A DNA stretch of 64,000 nucleotides from Halorarius litoreus. GTDB taxonomy: Archaea > Halobacteriota > Halobacteria > Halobacteriales > Haloarculaceae. The notes beneath the pieces are model-generated. The model had not been told where the DNA came from. It ran no database searches and saw only the letters and a program-made list of their open reading frames with translations. Positions 53,564 to 61,094 of this stretch are shown here, one piece after another; positions within the stretch are counted from its first letter, which is position 1; each line of letters starts with the position of its first letter. The position numbers were made by a program, and so were the translations under genes. The DNA is taken from positions 1,116,001 to 1,180,000 of the forward strand of contig NZ_CP101454.1 of assembly GCF_024362405.1 (NCBI RefSeq), written 5' to 3'.

Positions 53564-54133
53564 TTACTCAGACGGGGAGAGCAAGCCGAGTTCAGTTAAG
53601 TTCTCAGCGATTACTGTCACCGCTCGTTTCGCGTCGTCCGGTGATTTCCCTCCAGTGATCACGACTTTGCCGCTGCCGAAGAGTAGTGAGACGACCTTCG
53701 GGTCGTCAATGCGGTAGACGAGGCCGGGGAACTGTTCGGGTTCGTATTCGATGTTTTCGAGTCCGAACCCGATAGCGATGGCGTTGAGGTTGAGATTGTT
53801 GCCCAGATCGGCAGAGGCAACGATGTTCTGGACGATAACCTCAGGGTTGTCGTCGACGTCAACGCCGAGGGAACGGAGATCGTCGAAGACACGCTGGCAG
53901 GCAGCGTGGACGTCCTCGACCGATTTCGCGCCAGTACACACGATTTTCCCGGAGCGGAAGATGAGCGTCGCTGCCTTGGGATCTTGGAGGCGGTAGACGA
54001 CACCGGGGAAGTTCTCGGGGTTGTAATCGGCCCCCTGAAGGTCCTTCGCGACTTGCTCGAGTTCGAGTTCGGTGCCGATACCGGTAGATGCGACGACGTT
54101 CTCCAAACGAACGGTCTCGGTAGGATTTACCAT
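53564..54133 (-). CDS. tbp: TATA-binding protein (island copy)
   Basis: A 189-aa TBP with start MVNPTETVRLENVVAS (54133). Two direct repeats of the saddle fold: repeat 1 ENVVASTGIGTELELEQVA ... FPGVVYRLQDPKAATLIFRSG; repeat 2 QNIVASADLGNNLNLNAIA ... FPGLVYRIDDPKVVSLLFGSG. Full length. A TATA-like CTTAAA at 54164-54169 lies 31-36 nt upstream. Haloarchaea often carry several TBPs that favour different promoters; a copy inside an island could redirect transcription towards island genes. That is inference. Confidence 0.96.
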   Translation of the reverse strand: MVNPTETVRLENVVASTGIGTELELEQVAKDLQGADYNPENFPGVVYRLQDPKAATLIFRSGKIVCTGAKSVEDVHAACQRVFDDLRSLGVDVDDNPEVIVQNIVASADLGNNLNLNAIAIGFGLENIEYEPEQFPGLVYRIDDPKVVSLLFGSGKVVITGGKSPDDAKRAVTVIAENLTELGLLSPSE

Positions 54134-54163
54134 TCGGGTAGTAGATAATGGCACGATGCCATA

Positions 54164-54169
54164 CTTAAA
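54164..54169 (-). promoter_or_regulatory. TATA-like box of island tbp
   Basis: TTTAAG on the minus strand, 31-36 nt before the tbp ATG; predicts a short or absent leader. Confidence 0.55.
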
Positions 54170-54223
54170 CGTGGGTATGAGACGACCAACCGAAGAGAAG
54201 ATTTCGCGAGCGATTGCCTCGCC

Positions 54224-54361
54224 TCACGGCCCCCCATCTTCGAACGCGACGATGAACGGCCCGGTGGGCTCGACGGGGCCGATCTCGACGGCCGTCTCCC
54301 GGGCTCGCTCGGCGCTCCCAGAAGTGTCAACTTGTCCAATGAAGTCCAAGTGGTCCCTCAT
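54224..54361 (-). CDS. 45-aa protein coupled to zinc-ribbon micro-gene
   Basis: Starts MRDHLDFIGQVDTSGSAERA and ends GPFIVAFEDGGP. The ATG overlaps the TGA of the upstream 33-aa gene (ATGA, 54358-54361). Acidic, no Cys. Its regular charged helix and the coupling make it more credible than a chance frame. Unknown; possibly a small regulator. No homology claimed. Confidence 0.55.
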   Translation of the reverse strand: MRDHLDFIGQVDTSGSAERARETAVEIGPVEPTGPFIVAFEDGGP

Positions 54362-54459
54362 CGGCCCCACTCACACTCCGGACAGTAGTCTCGCGGGAGT
54401 CCTGAACCGTGAACGGTGCCGCGAGTAGTTCTCGCGGCGCAATTCGGGCAATACCGCAT
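54358..54459 (-). CDS. 33-aa zinc-ribbon micro-protein
   Basis: MRYCPNCAARTTRGTVHGSG then LPRDYCPECEWGR: CPNC and CPEC form a complete four-Cys zinc knuckle in 33 residues. Preceded by AT-rich sequence. Coupled to the 45-aa gene by ATGA. Such micro-proteins are common in haloarchaea and are linked to regulation of surface or metabolic traits. Function unknown here. Confidence 0.65.
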   Translation of the reverse strand: MRYCPNCAARTTRGTVHGSGLPRDYCPECEWGR

Positions 54460-54530
54460 CAGAAATCCCCCGAATTTTCAGCTATGAAATTCGCTGTACG
54501 GCGTCGACCCGCGCTTGCAGTGCCGTTGCG

Positions 54531-54557
54531 CTCAGAATTTTGAGCCGATTCTGAGCG
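54531..54557. repeat. Perfect 9-bp inverted repeat downstream of integrase
   Basis: GCTCAGAAT (54531-54539) and ATTCTGAGC (54549-54557) with a 9-nt spacer. It lies about 120 nt past the integrase stop codon. A terminator or recombinase/repressor binding site is possible. Confidence 0.5.
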
Positions 54558-54676
54558 GGCAAAATCGCCATACTGCGAAGGTGTGACTACACGCCCGGAA
54601 TCGCAAGGTAGGAAGGTCCGCCCTCCCCGTGCGCAGGATTCCGGTTGCTTGTCGTCTTGGGTGTCGAATATATGCT

Positions 54677-55723
54677 TCATGAATCGGGTAGGTGGCTGCG
54701 TCGCTGCTCGGCCTTCCGCCGCTCGGAACGCCGGTCGTAGTGCTTGTCGAGGATGTCGTTGCTCGCGTCCATCCGGTCGCTGACGACCGTCCGGTCCGTC
54801 TCGTGGAGTCGGTAGTAGGTGAGTCGGCCACTCCGCACGTCGTGTGGCGACCGTGACGACGGGCACGAGCTCATCCGTGCCTGCCGTTGGAACTCGCACG
54901 TCTCCGGGTCCTCGTCGTGCGGGCACTCCTCACCATACCAGCAAGGGCGGGTGACGCGGTAGAGCGTCCCCCGAATGGTCGAGCGGGCGATACGCCCGTT
55001 CTCGGTCGAGATGAGCGGCTCGCGGCCGTACTCGTCGAGGACGGGGACACGCCGGTCGTCGATGTAGGCACGGAGCACGCGAGCGACGTAGCCGCTCACA
55101 CTGTTCCATCGCTGGCTCTTCGCCTTGTTCTTGAGCGGCGTCCCGGCGTCGGGTCGGTGGACGAAGTGAACGCCTGGCCCGTCAGCTTGCGGTCGGTCGC
55201 CGTCGAGGTCGAGATCGCCCACGTCGAGCGCGCGGAGCGCCCCCATCCGGCATCCAGTGTGCCAGAGTAGCAGGACGATGACGTGGGTCCGGCTGGCGTA
55301 CTCGTACTCGCCGAGGTAGTCGAGAATCACCTCGGCGCGCTCCGGGTCGAGCGTCGATTCGCTCACGTCGTGACCCGACACGCTCGGGAGCGGGACGCGG
55401 TCGAAGAACTCCGTCGGCACGGCGTCGATGTCGCCACAGAACCGGAGGAACGCCCGGAGCGTAGCGAGGTCACCGCGGAGCGTCGACGGGGCGAGCTCGT
55501 CGCTGTCCGAGTAGCCACCCTCTCGCCGCCAGATACGGTAGGCGTAGAGGTCGCGCCCATCGAGGTCGTTCAGATTGCCGATGCCCTCCTCCTCGCACCA
55601 CGTGGCGAACGCGCGGAGTCGGTACAGTTGCCCCTCGCGGGTGTTCTCGGTGGTGTCGTCGCGTCGCGCATCGAGGTAGAGGGTGATGGCCTCCCGCGGC
55701 GCGAGCGGCTGCAGGTCACCCAT
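54677..55723 (-). CDS. Tyrosine recombinase/integrase
   Basis: A 348-aa integrase, start MGDLQPLAPREAITLYL (55723), overlapping the upstream gene by 8 nt. Residues 10-110: core-binding SAM-like domain. Catalytic: R159 in TGCRMGALRA, likely K200 or K202, H294 and R297 in SPHDVRSG, Y329 in DKHYDRR. A zinc-knuckle-like insertion CWYGEECPHDEDPETC lies at 261-276. The usual second His is replaced in VSDRMDASN. Probably catalyses integration or excision of the island; it is the last gene of a five-gene coupled operon. Confidence 0.92.
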   Translation of the reverse strand: MGDLQPLAPREAITLYLDARRDDTTENTREGQLYRLRAFATWCEEEGIGNLNDLDGRDLYAYRIWRREGGYSDSDELAPSTLRGDLATLRAFLRFCGDIDAVPTEFFDRVPLPSVSGHDVSESTLDPERAEVILDYLGEYEYASRTHVIVLLLWHTGCRMGALRALDVGDLDLDGDRPQADGPGVHFVHRPDAGTPLKNKAKSQRWNSVSGYVARVLRAYIDDRRVPVLDEYGREPLISTENGRIARSTIRGTLYRVTRPCWYGEECPHDEDPETCEFQRQARMSSCPSSRSPHDVRSGRLTYYRLHETDRTVVSDRMDASNDILDKHYDRRSERRKAEQRRSHLPDS

Positions 55724-55820
55724 CGACGACCACCTGCTCGCAGGAGGGGCACACGTCGCCGTCGACGTAGCCGACGATGGCCGCGCCGCAGTCACACTGC
55801 GCGACGTAGGAGCGTCTCAC
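55716..55820 (-). CDS. 34-aa zinc-ribbon micro-protein upstream of integrase
   Basis: GTG start at 55820 (VRRSYVAQCDCGAAIVGYVD) and end VCPSCEQVVVDG. CDC and CPSC form a zinc ribbon. Its stop overlaps the integrase start by 8 nt (ATGGGTGA), and its GTG overlaps the previous stop (GTGA, 55817-55820). Coupled translation with integrase makes a role as a recombination directionality or regulatory factor possible, but this is inference. Confidence 0.75.
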   Translation of the reverse strand: MRRSYVAQCDCGAAIVGYVDGDVCPSCEQVVVDG

Positions 55821-56020
55821 AGCGACCCCCCCTGCGCGCGCCAACGCGCTTCCTCGAACAGTTCTTCGACGGAGTAGCTCTCGTCGTGGCGCGCGAGGTA
55901 GTCCATCATCAGCACGCCAGCGATGACTTCGAGCGCGCGTGCCTGTCGACGGTTCGCGCGGATGGCCTCAGCCTCGCGAACCTCGCGAGAGGCGTGGTCG
56001 AGCCGCTTCGTCCTACTCAT
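55817..56020 (-). CDS. 67-aa helical protein of integrase operon
   Basis: Starts MSRTKRLDHASREVREAEAI and ends EEARWRAQGGSL. Mostly helical and charged, with a basic N-terminus. Overlaps both neighbours: 8 nt (ATGAGTAG) with the gene upstream and GTGA with the gene downstream. Similar small proteins precede haloarchaeal integrases; none has a known function to me. Confidence 0.72.
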   Translation of the reverse strand: MSRTKRLDHASREVREAEAIRANRRQARALEVIAGVLMMDYLARHDESYSVEELFEEARWRAQGGSL

Positions 56021-56327
56021 CGACCTGCACCTCCAGGTAGCCCTCGTCGGAGCAGTAGCACCAGACGACGCGGTAGTCGGTCGCGGTGAGTTCGTCACCG
56101 AGCAATCGTGCCGCCTCGGGGTCGTCGTTGTAGTCGGCGTCGATGGTCGCCACGCGCGTCCACCGCTCTCCGACGTCCGTGAGTTCCTCGACGAGCACCG
56201 CGTCGTCGGGGTACCGAACGACGACACGATGCTGCGCACCGAGCGCCTTCTTCAGCTGCTCCGCTTCTTCGAGGTTCCCGTTCCGGCCGTCGGTGATCTC
56301 CGCGACGCGGACGTAGCCGTCCGTCAT
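56013..56327 (-). CDS. 104-aa protein of integrase operon
   Basis: Starts MTDGYVRVAEITDGRNGNLE, chosen because it overlaps the preceding stop as ATGA (56324-56327). Alternating strands and helices, with VVVRYPDDAVLVEELTDVG and ending DEGYLEVQVDE. No zinc motif. Unknown. Confidence 0.72.
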   Translation of the reverse strand: MTDGYVRVAEITDGRNGNLEEAEQLKKALGAQHRVVVRYPDDAVLVEELTDVGERWTRVATIDADYNDDPEAARLLGDELTATDYRVVWCYCSDEGYLEVQVDE

Positions 56328-56512
56328 GGTCCGCAGAACACCCTGCCGTTGCCTGCGCGGGCGCAGCTGCTGCACACTGGGTTCCTGGTCCGGCCGTCGA
56401 TGCCGACGGCGGGCGCGTCACAGTACGTGCACGCGGTCGCGTCGTCGGACTTATCGGGAGGCGATACCTCTGTCCGTTCGGGGCTACATGCCCCGTATGG
56501 TTCGGTTTGCAT
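56324..56512 (-). CDS. 62-aa zinc-binding protein, first gene of integrase operon
   Basis: From MQTEPYGACSPERTEVSPPD (56512); an ATG at 56554 is the alternative. CTYCDAPAVGIDGRTRNPVCSSC is represented by CTYC and CSSC, a zinc knuckle. It starts the five-gene overlapping operon that ends in the integrase. A palindrome (56536-56560) lies just upstream. Confidence 0.68.
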   Translation of the reverse strand: MQTEPYGACSPERTEVSPPDKSDDATACTYCDAPAVGIDGRTRNPVCSSCARAGNGRVFCGP

Positions 56513-56535
56513 GCTTGCTTTCCCGAACCTGCTTT

Positions 56536-56560
56536 CGGGCCGTGTCTTCAGCACGGCCCG
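56536..56560. promoter_or_regulatory. Palindrome upstream of integrase operon, candidate operator
   Basis: CGGGCCGTG (56536-56544) and CACGGCCCG (56552-56560) with a 7-nt spacer. It sits in the divergent region between the integrase operon and the winged-helix repressor pair. A repressor-binding site is inferred. Confidence 0.45.
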
Positions 56561-56703
56561 TCTTCACACCGCCAACAGAGTCATCCTCGACCGAGTCGCA
56601 GGTTCGCATCGACACCGAGGGCGCGCTATCACATATAGGTTATGTTGCCGATTATAAGGCGATTTGCTGACTACTACGTATTACTCAACGTATGGGTTAG
56701 ATA

Positions 56704-57018
56704 ATGAGACACCCAGGAACCTGGATGACCATATGGGACGACAGGATATTGGAGCATATCCGCGCGGACGAAGGCGGTAGAGTCGGCGAGCTCACAGATA
56801 AAGAGAACATTAGAGTGACAAACACTCACGTATCTCGTCGATGCAAGAAGCTCGCCGAACATGGGTTACTCCGTGATTTAGGGAACGGGGTATACGTCAT
56901 CACTGACGAGGGAGAGGCTTACCTCGACGGAGAGTACGATGCCGAGTCGGGAGCTTACATGAATGCAGGAGAGCAGGATGAGTCGGCTGACTCAGGGACT
57001 GAGAAAACCAACGGATGA
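56704..57018 (+). CDS. Winged-helix PhiH-repressor-like regulator 1
   Basis: A 104-aa protein starting MRHPGTWMTIWDDRILEHIR. Winged-helix core: DDRILEHIRADEGGRVGEL, NTHVSRRCKKLAEHGLLRDLG, then a wing NGVYVITDEGEAYLDGEYD. This is the pattern of the phage PhiH1 repressor family of haloarchaea. Stop overlaps the next start (ATGA, 57015-57018). Divergent from the integrase operon and just upstream of the nuclease cassette, a good position to control both. Confidence 0.87.
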   Translation: MRHPGTWMTIWDDRILEHIRADEGGRVGELTDKENIRVTNTHVSRRCKKLAEHGLLRDLGNGVYVITDEGEAYLDGEYDAESGAYMNAGEQDESADSGTEKTNG

Positions 57019-57299
57019 CCGACCGAAGGCCGGCCAGTTGGATGTGCACCCTCGATGAGCGTATCATTGAGTACGTCGCTGAGGACCCGTTGGCGAGTCC
57101 CCGGATCATGGAGTCCGTGATGCAGTTCGATGCGAGTGAGCGTCGAATTCGGGAGCGGTGTCTGATGCTCGCGGACGCTGAGTTGATTGCTCCTCTTTCC
57201 CGCGATCTTGAGATGTACGAGGTGACGAGCGAAGGACAGAGGTATTTGCAGGGAAAGTTAGATGCGGAGCATCAGCCGAAGCCGAAGGTGAGAGGATAA
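57015..57299 (+). CDS. Winged-helix PhiH-repressor-like regulator 2
   Basis: A 94-aa protein starting MTDRRPASWMCTLDERIIEY. Same architecture as the preceding gene: DERIIEYVAEDPLASPRIM, RRIRERCLMLADAELIAPLS, and a C-terminal EGQRYLQGKLD. The two probably arose by tandem duplication, although identity is low. Two repressors in one operon could make a heterodimer or form a switch. Confidence 0.85.
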   Translation: MTDRRPASWMCTLDERIIEYVAEDPLASPRIMESVMQFDASERRIRERCLMLADAELIAPLSRDLEMYEVTSEGQRYLQGKLDAEHQPKPKVRG

Positions 57300-57353
57300 T
57301 ATAGTTTGATGAGTCAGCTACTAGGACTCGCCAGTTTCACTACGGGGCTAGAA

Positions 57354-57382
57354 ATTATATCATCCAAGGACGAGGATGATAT
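57354..57382 (+). promoter_or_regulatory. TATA box overlapping a perfect 9-bp dyad before the unknown cassette
   Basis: ATTATAT at 57354-57360 (TATA-like) runs into ATATCATCC (57357-57365). GGATGATAT (57374-57382) is its exact reverse complement across 8 nt. The dyad covers the TATA box and the expected start site, the classical place for a repressor to block transcription. The ATG of the cassette is at 57413. Confidence 0.65.
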
Positions 57383-57412
57383 CAACAAGTAAACAGTCCG
57401 TCCAGACAAACG

Positions 57413-58537
57413 ATGTACGAATTGAGTGTCGGTGAAGCGTTATTTGAGTATGAGCAAGAGATCTCTCTACAGACACTCAGACGAGCAATCGATGCTCATG
57501 TTAATGAAGATGCTCGTCAAACCGCTCGGTTCAAGTCGGTGATTTGCCCTGAGGACGCGGCAGATGTGTTGCAAACTACTGCCTCATTTCTAAATGAAAC
57601 CTCCGTCGAGATCACCGATCATGGAGACCACTATGGTGTTGAAATCAGTCGGACAATCAGAAGGTCGGACATCTCTGGGGGACAGAGGACGATTGAAGGA
57701 AGTTTTGCGCTGATAGATAACAGCTCACCAGATGTCTGGACAGCAGTCACCGGCGCTGGTCCCGATTTCTATGAACGTGGCGTGTTATGGCTATTCAAAC
57801 AAGCTGAGCCAAATATCTCAGAATTTTTTGTTAACTCATCTGACCTAGAACTCATCTTAGATAACGTGAAAGCCTCTCTGCCGACCGAACCAGAAATTCG
57901 AGTGAATAAGGCGGTGGCCTACACGAGGAAAGACGAGGGGACGATCTCGTTCGAGACAAATCCTTACAAAGAGGTATTCCGAGTTAGTGAAACGAATGAC
58001 AAGTATGTCGACAAAATTGACTTTGATGTCGTAGGAGACAATGACGCGCTATTTTCGGGATTCATTAGCCGAGATGGACAACTAAAGTTTGAGTCGGGGA
58101 CTGTTGGATTATTCTTTGAACACCTTCTTGTAGAATATGCTAGGGTTGGACAAGACAAAGCGGACATATTCGGTAATCGTGAGCGTTCACAGGAGACGGG
58201 AGATGTTGACCAAATCCAGATTAGATTCAATTCAGATGTATTTCGAAACCCTGACGACCACGATGATTTGATAGAGGCTCTTGGCGGTTTAACACGTTCT
58301 AGCCTTACTGTCTATCATCAGAATCCATATGCCCACCTATCAGTATTGGATTACGTTGATGGGTCGAGTTGCGATGTTCTGGTGACTGAGCCAGATACCG
58401 TATCGCTTGTTCCCAGCTATAGGGGCTCTATGAATTCCTTGATGCGGATCTCGGAGCAAATATCAAAAGAGTTCGATGAGGGAATGGTCACAGAGCTAGG
58501 CCAGCCTGATTACGGCCCCTCAGATTTCTTTAATTAA
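57413..58537 (+). CDS. Unrecognised 374-aa protein, first gene of two-gene cassette
   Basis: Starts MYELSVGEALFEYEQEISLQ. No membrane segment, P-loop, zinc site or known nuclease motif that I can see. The predicted pattern is mixed alpha/beta: helical N-terminus (about 1-60), beta-rich middle (about 70-240, for example YGVEISRTIRRSD and FETNPYKEVFRVS), and a helical C-terminus ending GPSDFFN. Two codons separate it from the nuclease gene (stop 58537, ATG 58540), so they form one operon. AT content and codon use differ sharply from the host. Possible roles: specificity, sensor or antitoxin subunit. Confidence 0.85.
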   Translation: MYELSVGEALFEYEQEISLQTLRRAIDAHVNEDARQTARFKSVICPEDAADVLQTTASFLNETSVEITDHGDHYGVEISRTIRRSDISGGQRTIEGSFALIDNSSPDVWTAVTGAGPDFYERGVLWLFKQAEPNISEFFVNSSDLELILDNVKASLPTEPEIRVNKAVAYTRKDEGTISFETNPYKEVFRVSETNDKYVDKIDFDVVGDNDALFSGFISRDGQLKFESGTVGLFFEHLLVEYARVGQDKADIFGNRERSQETGDVDQIQIRFNSDVFRNPDDHDDLIEALGGLTRSSLTVYHQNPYAHLSVLDYVDGSSCDVLVTEPDTVSLVPSYRGSMNSLMRISEQISKEFDEGMVTELGQPDYGPSDFFN

Positions 58538-58539
58538 TT

Positions 58540-59646
58540 ATGTCGCAGGAGTGCCACCAGCATTATCGAAACAAATTCCATGTCTATGACCAGGCCGTAG
58601 ACGTGATCTCCTGCTGGGAGAGCCTCCTTCGCTATTCGTATGCAGAACTTTTTGATGAGTTCTATTTTGAAAGGTTCCCCTCTATCCCACGAGATGATGA
58701 CGATAAAGACGATTTAACCCCAGATTTTACTGCCTACTTCAATGAGGACTACGGAATTATCGGCGAGGTTAAAAGGACATTTCCGAACGACGATGTCGCG
58801 TTCAATTCAACTATCAGTCAGATCGCCGGCTATGATGCAACACTTCCACTAAAAACGGCCAGCGGAGGAAGGGATGTACCAGAGACATGTGACATCCTGC
58901 TCGTCATTTCAGGTTCATCAGCACCGCAAATTGGAACACGTCTCCGTAAGAAATTGGTTGAAGAGAATTTGTTTCGGTTTGACGCCAATCTCGTACTAGT
59001 CAGATATCAGTATAATACAGATGCGACGCTCTCTCGTTACGAGTTCCAGCGAGTAACCCAGCTTGAGGATGAATTTAGAGATGAACCGCTACCGGACGAT
59101 ATCTCTTTGAGTAACAACCTTGGCGAAGAAGGAGACTACGATACTGTCCCCGTTTTCCCCAAACATTTCGCTCCTCTAAAAGTTCAAAAACCGCTGTGTA
59201 ACGACCAACCACCAGAACCCTACCTTGCCACGATTCTATGGCACAAAGTCTTCCCAGAGTATCTGAGTCTAGATGAATACCGCCAGTGGAGAAATGGGAC
59301 TGCTCAAAAAACAATGGAATTCACCGATAGCCCACAGGGAATTTGCGACCACCTGAATGATTATATGAAGGAAGGAACCGCACGACGAAGATGGGTTCGG
59401 GACACGCTCCAATTTCTTGAGGAAGCTAATTTAGCCGACTTTGAGTCGGGAGACTACACGATCGGCTTTAGAGATCTAGTCAGAGAAGTCGGTGAGGGAA
59501 ATATGCAAGAAGGCACTCAAATGCTCCAACGCACTAAGGAGCTGGCGTATATGTTTATCGACAGATATTGTGAATATAGCGATTCATTTGGAGGAAGTGA
59601 TGAAGAGGAGATAGACTCACAGTCATCCCTAGAGGAATATTTCTGA
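58540..59646 (+). CDS. PD-(D/E)XK nuclease-like protein with C-terminal PIP box
   Basis: A 368-aa protein starting MSQECHQHYRNKFHVYDQAV. Nuclease signature: P61-D62 in TPDFTAYFNEDYG, E76 and K78 in GEVKRTF, and Q94-x3-Y98 in SQIAGYDA, which together match RecB-type PD-(D/E)XK nucleases. The middle (about 100-290) is unrecognised. The C-terminus is acidic and ends QSSLEEYF (residues 361-368), a perfect Qxx[LIM]xx[FY][FY] sliding-clamp (PCNA) binding motif. Follows the 374-aa gene by 2 nt. AT-rich. No match to a named defence family known to me. Confidence 0.88.
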   Translation: MSQECHQHYRNKFHVYDQAVDVISCWESLLRYSYAELFDEFYFERFPSIPRDDDDKDDLTPDFTAYFNEDYGIIGEVKRTFPNDDVAFNSTISQIAGYDATLPLKTASGGRDVPETCDILLVISGSSAPQIGTRLRKKLVEENLFRFDANLVLVRYQYNTDATLSRYEFQRVTQLEDEFRDEPLPDDISLSNNLGEEGDYDTVPVFPKHFAPLKVQKPLCNDQPPEPYLATILWHKVFPEYLSLDEYRQWRNGTAQKTMEFTDSPQGICDHLNDYMKEGTARRRWVRDTLQFLEEANLADFESGDYTIGFRDLVREVGEGNMQEGTQMLQRTKELAYMFIDRYCEYSDSFGGSDEEEIDSQSSLEEYF

Positions 59647-59804
59647 ACTTTCTAATTTTGCAGATATTCAGTACGGTTCCGAGTAGTCACATCACAAACC
59701 GACAATCATCAACGCCCACAGAATCTACATACTACACCCTGAGAAACTAGCCACCCGACGACCACGATTACGGACCAATACTTCCATCATAGCACCGAGG
59801 AGCC

Positions 59805-60974
59805 TCAAACCGACTCGTCGTCCTCGGACACCAGATGCACCAGTGAACTGTTCTCTGAATCAACCTCGCGGACGAATCGTAAGAGCCGCTGCACAGCCTC
59901 TGGGTTCTCCTCGATGTTGGCAAAGAAGTGAATCATCCCCTGGAGTGCCCGATTCTGCTTGTGGTAGTCCCAGGTCCGCAGTTCCGTTGCGAGGTGGTCA
60001 TCGTCGATCGCCTCCACATCCGAGCTGTCGAGTACGTCCCTCGCGTCGTCGGAGATCTCTCGGCAGATTGCAATTGAGATCGCAGTCGTGTTCTCCCCGA
60101 CCCCCATCATCGTCCCGAGCTGGTCGCTGACATTCGATCGGTCAATGTCAAGGTCTTTGACCTCCACCGAAATCATCAGGTCTGGCCCGTAGTAGCCGTC
60201 GATATCTCCGTACCGTTGCTGTCGTGATGATCCGGTTCGGACCTTGCTCGCGCGTAGAGAGAGATGCGGCCACTTCGCCTTCACGTAGCCGTAGCAGAGC
60301 GCCTGGTACGCGGAACCGCCTTCCTCGAACGGAGCGCTCCGCTTGTAGTCCTGAAGTACCCGCGAGAAGACATCGGGGAACGGCGGCTCACGACGCAGAT
60401 AGTCCTTCGCGGCTAAACGGTCGAGACCGAGATCGAAGAGACGCTGTGCCGCCTCGTATCGACCGGCACGAGACAGACGGAAGGCGTACTCCAGCATGTC
60501 GTCGTAGCGCTCCCACTCGCCGGTGTGGTGCCCAGGCGAACTCGGGAAGTTCGTCCTGTTCAGGTCTTCACGGAAGATTTCGATCACGCCGTTGTGTACC
60601 GACCGAATGCTGTACCGGGTATCGCCGTGCTTCAGGGTGAGGGAGGTTTTCGCGGTGTTCTCGTACCGATTGAAGATGTCGTCGCGAGTGATGTCTGGGT
60701 TGAATCCCTGTAGCCAATCATCCGCCTGGGAAATCTGCTCTGCGACCATCAGAAAGTCGATTGCAACGCCCAGCGTTCCCTTAGAGCGGCTGAAGTGGTG
60801 ATCGACTCGGTCAACGAGGGCTTCAATTTCCTCCTCTTCCTCGTCGGAGATATCTCCATCGTCAGCACCATAGCCAGGAAGGGTTGACTGCCGGTCGAGG
60901 AACGTAGCGGGGAAATACTTGTTCAGGAACGACTGGATGGCTTCGTCCTCGTGTTCAGATCGAGAGTCCGGCAA
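59805..60974 (-). CDS. Probable type II restriction endonuclease
   Basis: A 389-aa protein divergent from a cytosine methyltransferase, so it is the likely restriction partner. Catalytic-looking block: YGDIDGYYGPDLMISVEVKD, with D265, E271 and K273 in a D-x5-ExK arrangement, a PD-(D/E)XK variant. N-terminal helical region with Asp/Glu run (about 37-55). Restriction enzymes evolve fast and I do not recognise the specificity. No antisense of the methyltransferase frame here. The 120-bp divergent promoter region holds TATA-like boxes on both strands. Confidence 0.82.
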   Translation of the reverse strand: MPDSRSEHEDEAIQSFLNKYFPATFLDRQSTLPGYGADDGDISDEEEEEIEALVDRVDHHFSRSKGTLGVAIDFLMVAEQISQADDWLQGFNPDITRDDIFNRYENTAKTSLTLKHGDTRYSIRSVHNGVIEIFREDLNRTNFPSSPGHHTGEWERYDDMLEYAFRLSRAGRYEAAQRLFDLGLDRLAAKDYLRREPPFPDVFSRVLQDYKRSAPFEEGGSAYQALCYGYVKAKWPHLSLRASKVRTGSSRQQRYGDIDGYYGPDLMISVEVKDLDIDRSNVSDQLGTMMGVGENTTAISIAICREISDDARDVLDSSDVEAIDDDHLATELRTWDYHKQNRALQGMIHFFANIEENPEAVQRLLRFVREVDSENSSLVHLVSEDDESV

Positions 60975-61057
60975 GAGTCCACCTCACAATTTAGTCCGCT
61001 AGAAAAGGGTACTCTACAAAAATGACTAGCCTCTACGGGTCCACTTTCTCTCCGAGC

Positions 61058-61070
61058 CGAATCCTTAAAC
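61058..61070 (+). promoter_or_regulatory. Promoter of the methyltransferase gene
   Basis: TCCTTAAACC near 61058-61068 lies 27-37 nt before the ATG at 61095. It sits in the 120-bp divergent spacer shared with the restriction gene. Confidence 0.5.
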
Positions 61071-61094
61071 CAGAATAGGAGGAAAGGAACTCCA

